DNA from: Labia minor
Lineage: Eukaryota > Arthropoda > Insecta > Dermaptera > Spongiphoridae
Length of the DNA: 64,000 nt
Direction of reading: 5' to 3'
Assembly: GCA_963082975.1 (NCBI GenBank)
Contig: OY720349.1
Coordinates: forward strand, 47,287,962 to 47,351,961
This document shows positions 37,849-49,630 of the stretch, in pieces. The notes under the pieces are model-generated. The model was given only the letters and a program-made list of their open reading frames with translations, searched no databases and was not told where the DNA came from. Within the stretch, counting starts at the first letter, position 1; each line of letters opens with the position of its first letter. Made by a program: the position numbers and the translations under genes.

Positions 37849-38874
37849 GAAGATAAGATAAGATTTACAAATAATAAACTTATAGTTTATATTCGAGATT
37901 TAATCTACCATTAGGTGTATCCCTACCTAATGCATTGTTTGTTTTATAAAATAAACATAATCCCATGTTATTTTTTTAGATTAAACATATTAGGTTATTA
38001 ACAAAAAAATATTGAAATAAATATTCTTGTTTAAGAGTCGATCGCTTCAGATAATACATATAAGAGAAGATTATTAAAGGGATGGAATAGGATGGTCAGT
38101 TTAGGCTCAGTTGGTTATATAAGATTTATGTTTTACTTAAAAATTGAATCTGAATATTCATTTGACTTTTAATACAAATTCTTTTAATTTATTCTTACCC
38201 TTTAAAATGAAATGTTGCATAAGAATTTCCAAGTTTGAGGGAGTAAATTAAATAGAATGAATTGAAAGTTATATTGTGCGTGTTAGAAAGGCGGAAAATG
38301 GTAGAATAAGTTGGCAGGGCGTTAGTTTGAAAATCGTTTGAAAATATCCACTGTTCAGATGAAGGGAATGAATCCCTTGACATATGACACAGTTAAGTTG
38401 ATATATGCTGTAGAAATATCCACCTTGTCTGCAGTGGGAATGAATTTCGGGGCGCGTTCCTTCTTTAGTATGATAAGGCCCCAATTATGTAAACTATATT
38501 TCTTTTCCCTTAAGAAATAGAAAACGATTTCAAGTTGACAATTAGTTAAAGTTTAAAATTTATTACTATTGGAAGAAAAACAGAGATTTATTTTTTAATA
38601 ATAAATAAAGTTTTTATGTTAAAACTGATATAAATAATAAAATACTCGTACATCTAACTTTATTTTAATATTTAAAATTTAATTAAAAAACAAACAAACA
38701 GACTTGTCTTGAAAAATAGAATTTTTACATAAACTTTGTAGATGAGGTAATCTGTATAAGTCCAGGATAAAGGAATGCTACTTAAAATAACCTCTTAATT
38801 CTTAATACAATAGTAGGATAAAAAAATAAATAGAATAAATAGAAAATGTCGTTTTTTTAAAAGTTTATATTCTT

Positions 38875-39176
38875 AATATCTCGCCAGAGATAGTATTGCG
38901 ATCATGAAAATTTTCGTTGTTTAAATTTTGATGTTTTTATACTTTTTGAAGGTCCCTGCGACTTTTTCATTAAGGTTGAGTGTGTGTAGACAAGATTACA
39001 CAAAAACGGTTTGAGCTAGAATAACGAAGTTTGGTACAGGGGCATTATTCAAAATTCGTAGTTTTCTATCAACTTTTAAGAAATGTAGCTCATTCGGAAG
39101 AGGACCATTATCAACCACGTTTTCATTTTTTTCCTCTAAACTGACCGTAAAAATAAAGATATATGTTTGATAGTTT
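38875..39176 (+). mobile_element. Family B HINE-like element, 5' half
   Basis: Starts ATATCTCGCCAGAGATAG and runs through the microsatellite remnant and the core to GATATATGTTTGATAG, then gives way to another sequence with its own TGTCTGTATGTGTG tract. A 3' half in inverted orientation lies at 39863-40042. Confidence 0.75.
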
Positions 39177-39484
39177 TTACAGTGTTTTATTTAACTTGCT
39201 TGATTGTCTGTATGTGTGGTTCAAATCTAGTAACTCATTTTTAACATAGTTGCAGTTAACCAATCGAACTAAAACTTTGCACACTTTTCAGATTTGGATG
39301 ACAATACATGAAATAAAGTTTTCATTTTCTTAATTAATTAATTAATTAATTAATAATTTAATTAATAAATTTTAACCCATCATTAAATATCATTTATAAT
39401 CTCAAAGTATATTCAAATAAAACTTAAAACCTTAAAAATTTATTTACTAAAAAATTAAAAATAAAATAAATAATTAAAAAAAAA

Positions 39485-39835
39485 TTAAGTTACAGTGTTT
39501 TATTTATAAATGCACTAAAAACTAGAAAATAATTTTTCACTTCAACAACAATGGTCTAGATAATTTGAATAAAGAGCCTAATTAAAATGAATTAGTTGAT
39601 TAATTTTCTAAGGATCTCTCAAATAAAACGCCTGCATTTAATTTTTAATTTTGACACCATTTTTAATTTAAATGCAAGCGTTTTATTTGAGAGATCCCTA
39701 GAAAATTAATCAACTAATTCATTTTAATTACGCTCTTTATTCAAAGTATCTAGACCATTGTTGTTGAAGTGAAAATTATTTTCTAGTTTTTAGTGCATTT
39801 ATAAATAAAACACTTTAACTTATTTTTTTTTAATT
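39485..39835. mobile_element. Fold-back MITE
   Basis: Two nearly perfect inverted arms of about 160 bp (AAGTTACAGTGTTTTATTTA outward, mirrored at AAAACACTTTAACTT) around a 15-20 base centre near 39655. AT-rich, no coding. It lies between the 5' and inverted 3' halves of a family B copy. Confidence 0.8.
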
Positions 39836-39862
39836 ATTTATTTTATTCACATGACTAATAAC

Positions 39863-40042
39863 CTGGTGTGTCTCCACTCGACTATCTCGGAATTTGAATT
39901 GGATTAATTAACATATATTAGATTTAATTAATTATAAATTATAAATAAAAATTAATAAATAATATTTATTAAACCAGCGCGAGTTTGGCTCTTTGTTGAT
40001 GGCACCACGTCACGTGTTGGCGCGTGATTTGCAGTGCAGTGC
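39863..40042 (-). mobile_element. Family B HINE-like element, 3' half, inverted
   Basis: Complement of the family B 3' region: stem-loop (altered to GTGGAGACACAC), GAGATAGT, the AT tract and the CACGTGACGTGGTG block. With 38875-39176 it looks like one element broken and partly inverted around a 0.7-kb insert. Confidence 0.75.
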
Positions 40043-40245
40043 GCCCAACGTTTTTCGTTGAATATAAAGCACTATATCCATAAACTTTGTCAGGCTTAAA
40101 GAAAAATTATTTTATTCTTTTTAGTCCATTGGAAAATCATTATTTTATAAATTTTTCTTTTACCTTTTAAGTATATTTTACATTTAAGAAACATGGTAGT
40201 GTGTTAACACACCAGGAAAAGCTAAAAAATCCTAGAGGATACTTG

Positions 40246-40252
40246 AAAAAAA
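40246..40252 (-). terminator. Pol III T-run terminator of tRNA-Met
   Basis: Seven A residues on the + strand give a T7 run on the minus strand, starting two bases after the tRNA 3' end. This is the expected RNA polymerase III stop signal and supports the tRNA gene being active. Confidence 0.85.
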
Positions 40253-40253
40253 T

Positions 40254-40326
40254 TGCCCCGGGTGAGGATCGAACTCACGACCTTAAGATTATGAGACTTA
40301 CGCGCTGCCTACTGCGCTACCGAGGC
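40254..40326 (-). tRNA. tRNA-Met (CAU), elongator
   Basis: A 73-nt cloverleaf on the minus strand. Acceptor stem GCCUCGG pairs with CCGGGGC (one U-G); D stem GCGC/GCGC encloses loop AGUAGGCA. The anticodon arm is UAAGU-CUCAUAA-UCUUA with anticodon CAU; its bottom U-U pair is normal in animal elongator tRNA-Met. The T arm is GUGAG-UUCGAUC-CUCAC, and A is the discriminator base. There is no intron, and the internal A and B boxes are intact. The sequence closely resembles the metazoan elongator tRNA-Met and lacks the initiator pattern. It lies antisense inside the 26.8-kb KLHL10 intron, about 200 bp from a fragment of family B, and is followed by a T-run. It looks like a working gene and not a SINE head. 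Confidence 0.95.
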
Positions 40327-41156
40327 TTTTGATTTATTACCGCCAATCTACCCTCCAGATCAAAGTTCTTTATTGTTACATTAAAAAAATTGATTAATTT
40401 TTAATGTATATACATATATTTATTATTTGTTTTCGGAATTTGAATAAATATATAGATATATTTCATTGTGATTTTATATTGATAAAAATAAAATTAAATA
40501 TATCATTTTATTTTTTTTTTAAATTAATATTTTAAAAGAATCAATAAAATGTAAATTCAATAGAAAATTTGGAAATTACCAAAATATGTTCATGTTTGAA
40601 TCTTTAAAATATGTATATTTGATTAAATTATTTAAATATATTATTGCGAATAAAATACATATCATTTATCTTTACCAAATTATATTTGATACTGAATATA
40701 TTAATTTTAGAAAAAAATATTATTTTGTATATTTATAATCTATTTTAAATTTAATGAAAAAGTGTTCTTTTTAAAATTTTGAAATTTTAATGCCTCTTGG
40801 AACTTGAACTTTAATAACGAAATTGGTATTGAGCTGAGGTGAGGAAGGTCTTTTGATAATTTGTAAATAAGTTTCTAATAGGGAGGATGAGAAATTTGGA
40901 CTAAATATTGGCAATGCTCATAAAACAAACAAATACATCCATTAACTTTAATTTACTTTATTTAATTACTATATTATAAATGATACTATAGTTTTAAATA
41001 ATGTTAAAAATATTAGTTTTAGGTAAAACACGTTTAAGTTATTCTCAAGTTTGTTTTTGTTTAGATTTCCTTTTTAATTTTCATTATAAATATATCCTTC
41101 GTCAGAATAAAGATTTATTATAAAATGAATATTAGTGATTAGTGATTAAATTAAAT

Positions 41157-41192
41157 ACTTTCGAGTTCCTTAGAGCCACAGAGATAGGTTAA
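41157..41192 (+). repeat. LINE 3' end stub
   Basis: TTTCGAGTTCCTTAGAGCCA, CAGAGATAGG matches the 3' terminus of the LINE relics at 49240 and 56515-56545 (AGAGCCACAGAGATAGATAG). Confidence 0.5.
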
Positions 41193-41280
41193 ATTAAAAA
41201 ATAAATAAAGTAGAAAACATTAAAAAAAAAAACAAATGAAGATTTGATTTGTTTCATTTAAGCTTTAAGCAATCCTTAAA

Positions 41281-41553
41281 TATTTTCTTAATTGTTTTGC
41301 ACCTTGTACCCGTGGAATGATGTATAGTGTTTTGTTAAAAATCTACGTGCAATAGCTTTATATTTATTTGATTTTAATCAGTATAATAAAATCTTCATCA
41401 GTGATTAAATTAACAAAAAAATAAATAAGAAAACATAAAAAAAACGAATGAAGATTGTATTATACTGATTGAAACCTATTTCAAGTAAATTTTTAACAAA
41501 ACACTATACATCATTCCAGGAGTACAAGGTGCAAAACAATTAAGAAAATATTG
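41281..41553. repeat. Inverted repeat built from Helitron E 3' sequence
   Basis: Arms 41281-41346 and 41487-41553 are complementary (AATATTTTCTTAATTGTTTT, GCACCTTGTACCCGTGGAAT and onwards). Each resembles the region of E1/E2 ahead of the 3' end. An inner pair (AATCAGTATAATAAAATCTT / AAGATTGTATTATACTGATT) extends the symmetry. Confidence 0.65.
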
Positions 41554-42509
41554 TAATGTAAATTATGATAAGATGAAGATATTTAAGTTTAAATAAAACA
41601 AAATGGTTGGTCCAGGAATAGTCTGCTTGTTAACTGTTAAATTAAAATTATTCTTGTATCTTCTATACATTTAGATTTGCACAGCTTATTAAAAAAAGAG
41701 TCGTGTTTTTAGTCTTGTTAATTAACATTGTGAATGAAGTTAGTTTGCAATTTTAATTTTATTTGCACAGCCTCGGTTAGCCTCTTTAAACATTTATATC
41801 CTGAAATGCATTTAAGCAGTGGAAATCTTACATCAAAAAGTATTACCTTCACCAATATTCATATTTATTGAATTTGGAAATGCATCAATGAAACGAATGA
41901 AAAGCTGAGTACCGATAAAATCAACCATCTCTACCCACACACATCATAAGAAATTAATAATTAAATGATAGATTGAGAGATTGAAGTGAATTACGCAAAA
42001 AGATGAACAGTGAATCATTTTATACGTTTTTTCATACACTTGCTTTATTACCATATAAATTTTAAAAGGGTTACGTTCTCTTGTATGTACTGGAGTCGAT
42101 TTATTAGATAAATAACCAGCGTTTACATTACACAGTCGGTGAGTTAATAGACTTAAATTAGGTGAAGAACAAATTGTCTTCTTTTACTCTATCTTCATTT
42201 GTAGTTGTCAGTACTCATTAAGAACCAAGGTGATGGGTTAACATGTTATTCTAACTCTTTTTTTGGATCAAGTCTCAGTGTCACTTTCAATACGGCCTAA
42301 AATTAGAGGTTTTTCTTTGAAAGCAAAGAATAATAAATATAATTAATAATTAATTCTTAGATATCAAAATTGAATTAATTGAAAAACTTAATTTTAATTA
42401 GAAAATTATATATAGTAATTTTCAGTGAACTAATTTACAATTAATTAATTCTAAAAATTCATTTATTTTATTTAAAAAAATAAAATATACATTTTAAATA
42501 AATTAAATA

Positions 42510-43010
42510 TCAAGCTTATCTATATGGACAAGCCGAGGACTAAATAATATATTGTTCAGCCTGTCGGATCACCTGTGCCACTAGTGAGCGAGTTAAAAAA
42601 AGAATTCTCAACTCTTTCACACGGGGAGTAAAATAAAATTATTTGGGAAAGGAGCCCTGAAATAAACTTCACCAAAGAGTGCAGTTCGTTTGACTATTAG
42701 TGCTTAGGCGATTCGCCTTGGACAACCAAAATCGGAAAGAAATAATAACAAATTAAATTAATCAAAATATCCGATGCTAACATATGAATCTGCAAAGGAA
42801 AAATTAGATTCACCTTTTTATAAATAAAAGAAAAGGGTTCGTTGCCACGTTATAATTTTTAATCAAAAGAAAAAGTGAAAAAGATCACCTCTTCGAAGCT
42901 GTTTGCAGAAGCCCATCAACAAAAGGGAGCAAGGTGATTGGCTGTGAGGGGTCATGTGACATATAGAGTCAAAACAGATACTGAACTCACCACGTGTGTG
43001 AATATAAATA
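42510..43010. other. Unexplained GC-richer island
   Basis: Contains GTCGGATCACCTGTGCC, GGTGATTGGCTGTGAGGGGT and CACGTG (E-box). No frame or transposon ends are recognised. Confidence 0.25.
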
Positions 43011-44735
43011 TACAAAAAAATATATATAAAAGAAAAAATTATAAAAATTATATAAAAATAAATTGTGGTATTAAAATAAATAAATCTAATCAGGGAGAGG
43101 CGTTAACACTATAAATTTATTATACATATATATGGATTAGATGAAAGTCCAGTTGTCTTAAAAATCAAAGTTTGTATTGATTAAATTTGTTCTATTTAAT
43201 CATAAAATTAACCCAATTTTTTCATCTCATTCCATTGAAAGTTTATTTTTCGTTTCAAGTACTATTTTGGCACAATTTCTCAGTCTAATACAATATTTAA
43301 ATATTAAAGTCTTAACTCTTTAAATATTTCTCAAAGACACGCCTTCTTTGTTTGGATAAATAAATTGCTATAAATCAACAGAGTTAGGCTAAGGCTTAAG
43401 GCTGTTTCGGAGATAGCGAGAAGAGCATCCAGTTGGCGAACAACTTAAAGGGGAACCAACCTTTCAACACAGATAAATATTAAAAAAAAAATTATTAAGA
43501 TTAAAAATTGATGAAATTTATAATTTTGAAATTTCGAGCACACCTATATTAAAATATTTTTTTTTAAATATTTTTAAGAGAACAAAATTAAATAAAGTAA
43601 TGTAAGGAATTAGATTTAAAATTTAGTAAAAGTAATTTGGTTTTTGAAATAAATAGTAAGTAAATCAAAATAAATTCATATTCTCTCAAGAAATATTCAT
43701 TAAGTAATAATGATTGCATATTTTATTTATATATACTAATAATATATAATAAAATTACAATTTTGTAATGGAAAAAGAACTTAAGAAATAATTATTTATT
43801 GAAAGGGTGTAATTAATAAATAAAGAAAATGTATTAAGAAACTGTCAAATTATATAAAAAATATACAATTTCAAAATAAAAGAAAAAAATTTGAGCTCAG
43901 AAGTTCATCTATAGTTTATCTTATTATCTTATATTCTCTCTCCCTATAGTGAATTTCCAGAGTAAACAAAAGTAAAAAGGGTATATGAAAGCATAATATA
44001 GAAACTCTCTCTCTCTTATGATACAAGTTCATATAAATAAACATATTATTATTATTATTATTGAAATTTATAATATATCCTCGCTGTAACGGCAACATGG
44101 TCTAACTCATTTTTTTTAATGAAATTAAGATAATAGTTGTTTCTAAAGTGATGCGGGTAACCCCTTCTGATCTCGGTTTCTCGGTTCAGCAACTTGGAAT
44201 CTAGAAAATCTCGTTTATTTTAACAGTTTTTGTTTACATAGGACGTTAAAAACATTATTATTGCTTTCCTGTAAAGTTGGTAAAAATGAGTAACTATATG
44301 TGGCTTCTTCACGTTCTATTATTTATATGTATTAAATGTATAAATGTATTTCGATGTAAATATTATATATATATATATATATTCATTAAATATGAATTTA
44401 TAAAGACACAAGCAACATTACAAGCATATATTTCAATCTCATGGGCTCAGGTTCAAATACCAGACCTATATAGGCTCTATAGCTTCGAAGTCCAAATTGG
44501 GAACTTAATTGAAATAAAAAGTAACACATCCAATCAATGAAATCAAAATAAAGGTTGAGAAGACACTGATCATAGAATACCTCTACCCAGCATAATAGGC
44601 GCAGACCGTATAAAAGACAACAGTTATGCAAAAACGAGAACTCAATGAAGGAGATCATATACACAGAAAAAAGGCGGTGGGGATGTGGTAGACGGTCATA
44701 ACCTATAAAAAACACTATATATATATATATATATA

Positions 44736-45516
44736 CGAGGGTCGTTCGGAAAGTAACCTCCAGTTAATTAAAAAAAATAAACCAAGTTAAATAAAAATAT
44801 TTTAATATATACATCTTAAAACTACATCTTTGCACTATTTTTCGACATAGTCCCCAGAACGATTGAGGCACTTATTATATCTCTTCACAAGCTTTGAAAT
44901 TCCTTCTGCATAAAAATCACCCGCCTGTGTCTGGAGCCAGCCTGTGACCGTTGTTGTGGTCGGTAAGAATTTTGGGCACCCATCGTGCACAGAACTTACG
45001 GTAACCCAATCTTGCTGTCACTATCTCGTACAAGAGAGTCTTGGAAATCTGCAAAATCAGTAGACAACTCCGACATTATCAAACGTCTATTTCCACGAAC
45101 TTTCGCATCAACTGTCTGAACGAGTTCATCAGTGACCAATGATGGCCTACCACTCCTCTCTTCATCATGAACGTTTTCTCGTTCACTTTTAAATAAACGT
45201 ACCCATTCACGGACAACTCCTTCACTCATAACTCTTGGTCCGTAAACGGCACAAAGCTCACGATGAATAGCTGCTGCAGAATATCCTTTGGCTGTAAAAA
45301 ACCTTATAACAGCTCGCACTTCACATTTGGCTGTGTTTTCTATTGCAGCACACATTTCAAACTGACACAAAAAGTAAACTAGCTCAGGTACAATGTTCAC
45401 TCGACCACGGCTTGATGCCGACTGACCTGCCGAGTGCGTGAATGCAAGATGGCGTCGCTACTCCCCCCACTACCCGCACTGTGACCGATCGGAGGTTACT
45501 TTCTGAATAGCCCTCG
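44736..45516 (-). mobile_element. Mariner element, catalytic domain deleted
   Basis: 26-bp ends CGAGGGTCGTTCGGAAAGTA / complement, 22 of 26 matching, flanked by TA repeats as mariner requires. Contains an intact N-terminal transposase frame on the minus strand and the C-terminal tail (WLQTQAGDFYAEGI, RYNKCLNRSGDYVEK, about 44850-44945), with the catalytic middle missing. Confidence 0.85.
44996..45400 (-). pseudogene. Mariner transposase N-terminal fragment
   Basis: 134-codon frame. Residues about 17-95 are the mariner DNA-binding region: two helix-turn-helix units with KCEVRAVIRFFTAKGYSAAA, a Trp-rich VREWVRLFKSERENVHDEER linker and SGRPSLV. The frame then runs into sequence joined directly to the transposase C-terminus, so the D-D-D catalytic core is lost. 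It cannot encode an active enzyme, but a DNA-binding peptide is conceivable. The first ATG is uncertain because family members start near the CAAIENTAKCEVR stretch. It shares the element with intact termini. Confidence 0.8.
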
Positions 45517-47284
45517 TATATATATATATATATATAGTGAGAGGGAGATAAGGAAATTTTGTTATCCTTGTTAAATAAAAACATCAAAAAAATTCAAAAC
45601 ACTAAATTGAATAAGTGTATGGTATATTTAGAAATTTATAATATATTTAATATATCATCATTGACCTCAGGGTAGGGTTTTTAATCAAGCCTTTAGGCTA
45701 TATTTGAATTATACAGTCGACTATATTGTTTTATTAACTGGAAATGAATTTAATAGAGGTCTTCTTGACTGACATTGCATTTGGGAAACCAAACAAATTT
45801 GTATTTGAATAAGCCCGCATAATATAATTCAGCTATTTATTTATGTATTTATAACATTGCTGATATAATTTAAAAGGTAAATATTATGATATTAACATTG
45901 AATTAACTGTTATGGGCAGCACACGCATGACTTTACGAGCAGTCAGAATCGTTAAGATATTATTTTTATATTTAATAAAAAATAATTTTTGATTTTATCC
46001 TAAAATATTGGTTTCCGATAAATCTAATTATATGTATTATAATTATATATATATCTAGTATATATACATATAAATTAATTTATAAATTTATTTATTTATA
46101 ATTATTATATATAATCTTGATCTCAAATCATATTTGATGTTAAAAGAGAAAAAAGTCACTTTAATTTTCCACATGATTTAATTTAATATAATTAAATTCA
46201 ATTCGATTAATTATCAATACTTTTTAAATATTTCATTTTGTTCAATGATTTGCACACAAAAACTTTAATGTTAACAAAAAACAAGTTTAATTTGAAATAA
46301 TATTGATGGATATTCGATTAAATATTTAAAATGAAAAAATAAATTGTTTTTGTTTTGTTTTTATTTATTTTTGGTGAAATTTTTTTGATAACTATATGTA
46401 TATAAGCATTTCTATACAAATACATAAAAAAAAAAATAATATATGCCTTTAAAGAAATTTACGATTTAGTAAAAAAAAATATTTCATGTTTTCAAATTTA
46501 CTAATAAATTGAAGAGGGTTACAAATCCGAACCTTAGGTTATAGAACCAAATCCCTATATCTTTATATATATGTATATATATTTTAAATAGTCTAAATAT
46601 TCTTATATACTTATACATATCTATAAATTTAAATATTAAACATTTTTATTTTATTATCTTATATCCATCTTGTATCATTTGAAATATTTTCCATTAGCCT
46701 AGGGCGGTGGTTATTCCACTGATTTTGATATTTGAAAATCGAAATTTTCAAACTCATTATAACTTTATACATAATATATTTTCTGAATAGATTTAAGTTA
46801 TAATGACAGGCAACTTGGCATTTCGGTTATGTTTATAAACTATTAGTATTCGTTTAGACATTTAGAGAAAGAAAATTTTACTATTCTAACAACGTTTTCT
46901 AGTTTTTTTTTAAATTATTGTTAAAAAATCATATTATTATTGTTAATGAACGATTATGTTAAGTGCAATGAGATGATCATTCCAGAGAAGATATTATATA
47001 CATTTATTTATTGATTGTTTAGTTATTTCATTTATAAGAGAAAATAACATGACGCTACTGGTAGGCAAGAACCAAGCATGGTTACCAATTGTAATAGTTA
47101 AGAAATTAATTTGTTCATGTAAAAAATTTAGGTTTTTTTTCGAATTTATAGCCATATCTGCTAAACCAGTGTTTCACAACCTTTTAGTATTCTCGGCTCA
47201 ATTTTCAATAATTTTCATAATTTTTATCGCCCCCCCCCCTCCAAACCGCATACAATAAAATGAAAACATTTTACCCTTTTTTTT

Positions 47285-47346
47285 TACCGACCGACGATAG
47301 TAAGGGAGGTATTGTTTTCACACCAAATTTCACATGTGGAGATTTT
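47285..47346 (+). mobile_element. Family A HINE element, 5' stub
   Basis: The first 60 bases of family A (TTACCGACCGACGATAGTAA through CACATGTGGAGATTTT) followed by unrelated sequence. A full copy begins about 115 bp downstream in the same orientation, and both are inside a hAT element. Confidence 0.8.
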
Positions 47347-47459
47347 AATAATTTAAAACCAAGTGATAAAATTAGGAAAAAGTTATAAATAAACACCTTT
47401 CTCTATAATCTTTTGTAAATGTATCCTTCTAGATTAAAAATACCCTGAAGGAATATTTT

Positions 47460-48058
47460 TTACCGACCGACGATAGTAAGGGAGGTATTGTTTTCACACC
47501 AAATTTCACATGTGGAGATTTTTACATATCTCCACGAATCATGCATTTTCTAAACAGAAAAAAGTATTTTTAGCATGATGTCTGTCCGTCCGTCCGTCTG
47601 TCCGACCGTATAGATGTGTACAGCCTGAACGGCTGAACGGATTTTGATGAAATTTGGTATATTAACTTAATGCATCAGTCCGGAAACCGGAAGTGGTAGT
47701 ATTAGCGATCGACGATAGGAAGGAAAGGGTTATTTTCACACCAAATTTCACATGAGATTTTTTACATATCACCACGAATCATGCATTTTGTATTGGTTTT
47801 ATCCTCGAGAAAATCATCTTTATTAGTTTTTTCTTAATTTAAAATTATATGACGTCATCCAACCATTCATGACGTCACAGCCTGGTCTTACATATATATT
47901 ATAAATAAAATAAAATTAAAAATATTTATGTTATATCCATATCTGTTTTTTATTACATTAATAGATATATTAAAATTATTTGAAATTGTTTCTGTAGCTG
48001 GAAATTAATTTACTTCAAACCGTCGGTCGGTTCGAACCTGGCCACAGGTCAACTTATT
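47460..48058 (+). mobile_element. Family A HINE element
   Basis: Near full-length copy with all hallmarks: subterminal repeats, hairpin, (TCCG)n tract, TGATGAAATTTGGTA core, two TGACGTCA palindromes and the 3' stem-loop ending CAACTTATT. A 35-bp segment after TGCATCAGT is missing compared with other copies. It is nested in the hAT element 47167-48187. Confidence 0.85.
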
Positions 48059-48523
48059 TTAGAATCATATTGAAGAAAAGTCGGAAATGTTGTTTGAGAG
48101 CCTCTTTACATTCACTGACTTAATCAATTTTTTTAAATAATATTTTCACTTGGATATGTTCGCGCCCCCTAGGGTTGAAAATCACTTTACTAAACTGTGT
48201 CTGAGTCTTAAAAATTTTAAAATCATTCCCAGGTATAGGGAAATGTGTCCTTATCACAACATTGATCTAATACCAAGATCTAGCGCGATTACCTTATCAA
48301 AATACCCCATGTAATTTTCTACCCCATGTAGTTTTCTTCTATAGATTTTGGAAGATTTTTATTAATATCGTAACAAAAAAAATTATGACAAAAAAATCAA
48401 AACAATATTAATATTATTTGAATGAATAAAATGTTATCAGTGAAAATTACATAAAAAACCTTAAATTCTACTATCGGCTAGAATAAAATTTTCATTAATT
48501 TTCAATTATAGAAAAAAGCTTGA

Positions 48524-48568
48524 TTATCCAATTCAAATTTGCAAGATAGTCGAGTGGAGACACTCCAG
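48524..48568 (+). mobile_element. Family B HINE-like element, 3' terminal stub
   Basis: Only the last 45 bases remain: CCAATTCAAATTTGCAAGAT, AGTCGAGTGGAGACACTCCAG (stem-loop intact). Confidence 0.75.
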
Positions 48569-49233
48569 ATTTTTTCTAATAATAAAATGATTTTGATTTC
48601 AAGATTATTCTATTATTTTTAGCGGGTATATTATAATAAATATATTTATTATAAAGCTATTAAAACAATTTATTTCATTTGCATTTAATGTGTCGTTCAC
48701 ATTTTCTATTACAGAACTGAATTGTTTCGTATAATTTGTGTTCTTTTGATGGCCTCTTTCTCTTTCTTTTTCACACAAACGCTTTTATTCTTTTTGTTTT
48801 CTACCATCAATCGTTGTAAAAGGAAATGAGGAACTGAAACTCATTCCATCTGGTTTTATGAAAGCGAAGCTCAAAGAAATTGGAATTTCACGCTCACAAC
48901 GAACCTACTTTTAATCTTATTCACAATTGCGACAGAATTAAATCTTAATTTATATTAAATAAACAAATAATTGTGGATTAAAAGTCTCTATTAAGTATAG
49001 AAAACTCAACACATTGTGATTTTAATTTTAAACTCATTAAAAATAATTTGTTTTAAGGTAAAAACAAAATTTTTAATTAAATTATGTTTGTTAAAAATAA
49101 TAAAAATAACAGTAAAAACGAAAAATTATTTATTTTTATTAGCATGAGACAAAAATTATTGAACTTTATTAATGATACCTTATCCAGTCTTTTGTCTATT
49201 TTTTGATATAGCTTAACTCATTTCTAATTAATT

Positions 49234-49570
49234 ATTCTATCTATCTATCTCTGTGGCTCTACGGAATCCCTCTTCTGAGCTATAACCATCCAACTTCTAC
49301 CCTCTCCAATCTCTCTCACGTCCATTCTTTCATTGTCCACCCACCAAGTCCTTGCTCTTACAAGAGGACGTTTCCCAATCGGTCTCCCCACCAATATATT
49401 TTTCTTTCTTTCCTTTCCTATTCTAGCCACGTGCCCTGCCCATCGCAGCCTTCTCGATTTTATCTAACTATGTCTGGAGATGCATAAAGATCATGCGATT
49501 CCTCGTTATGCAGTATCCGTCATTCCCCGGTTACCTTATCTTTCTTAAATACTTCGAAGAATCTTATTCT
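49234..49570 (-). pseudogene. LINE reverse transcriptase C-terminal relic with GATA tail
   Basis: Minus strand: HNEESHDLYASPDIVR, then ARIGKERKKNILVGRPIGKR, PLVRARTWWVDNERMDVREI, then SWMVIAQKRDSVEPQR and stop. That is the post-RT region of a LINE ORF2 ending just before the 3' tail. The tail is AGAGATAGATAGATAGA, a GATA microsatellite. Frame shifts and stops upstream show it is dead. Confidence 0.75.
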
Positions 49571-49630
49571 CCAAATTAATTATCTAATCAAACAAACATT
49601 TTTATCAATATTATGAAGTTTTTATAAATA

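Larger units (their letters stand above)
47167..48187 (+). mobile_element. hAT element split by two family A insertions
   Basis: The left end CAGTGTTTCACAACC and the right end GGTTGAAAATCACTT match in 11 of 15 positions as inverted repeats. Flanks TGCTAAAC (47159-47166) and TACTAAAC (48188-48195) are an 8-bp target duplication with one change. Subterminal CGCCCCCCCC and CGCGCCCCCTAGGG blocks are typical. A family A stub and a full family A copy occupy the middle. Confidence 0.75.

Noticed and set aside
44277-44715. Two overlapping frames on opposite strands beside the mariner element
   Set aside because: No motif seen, and they overlap each other antisense; probably chance.
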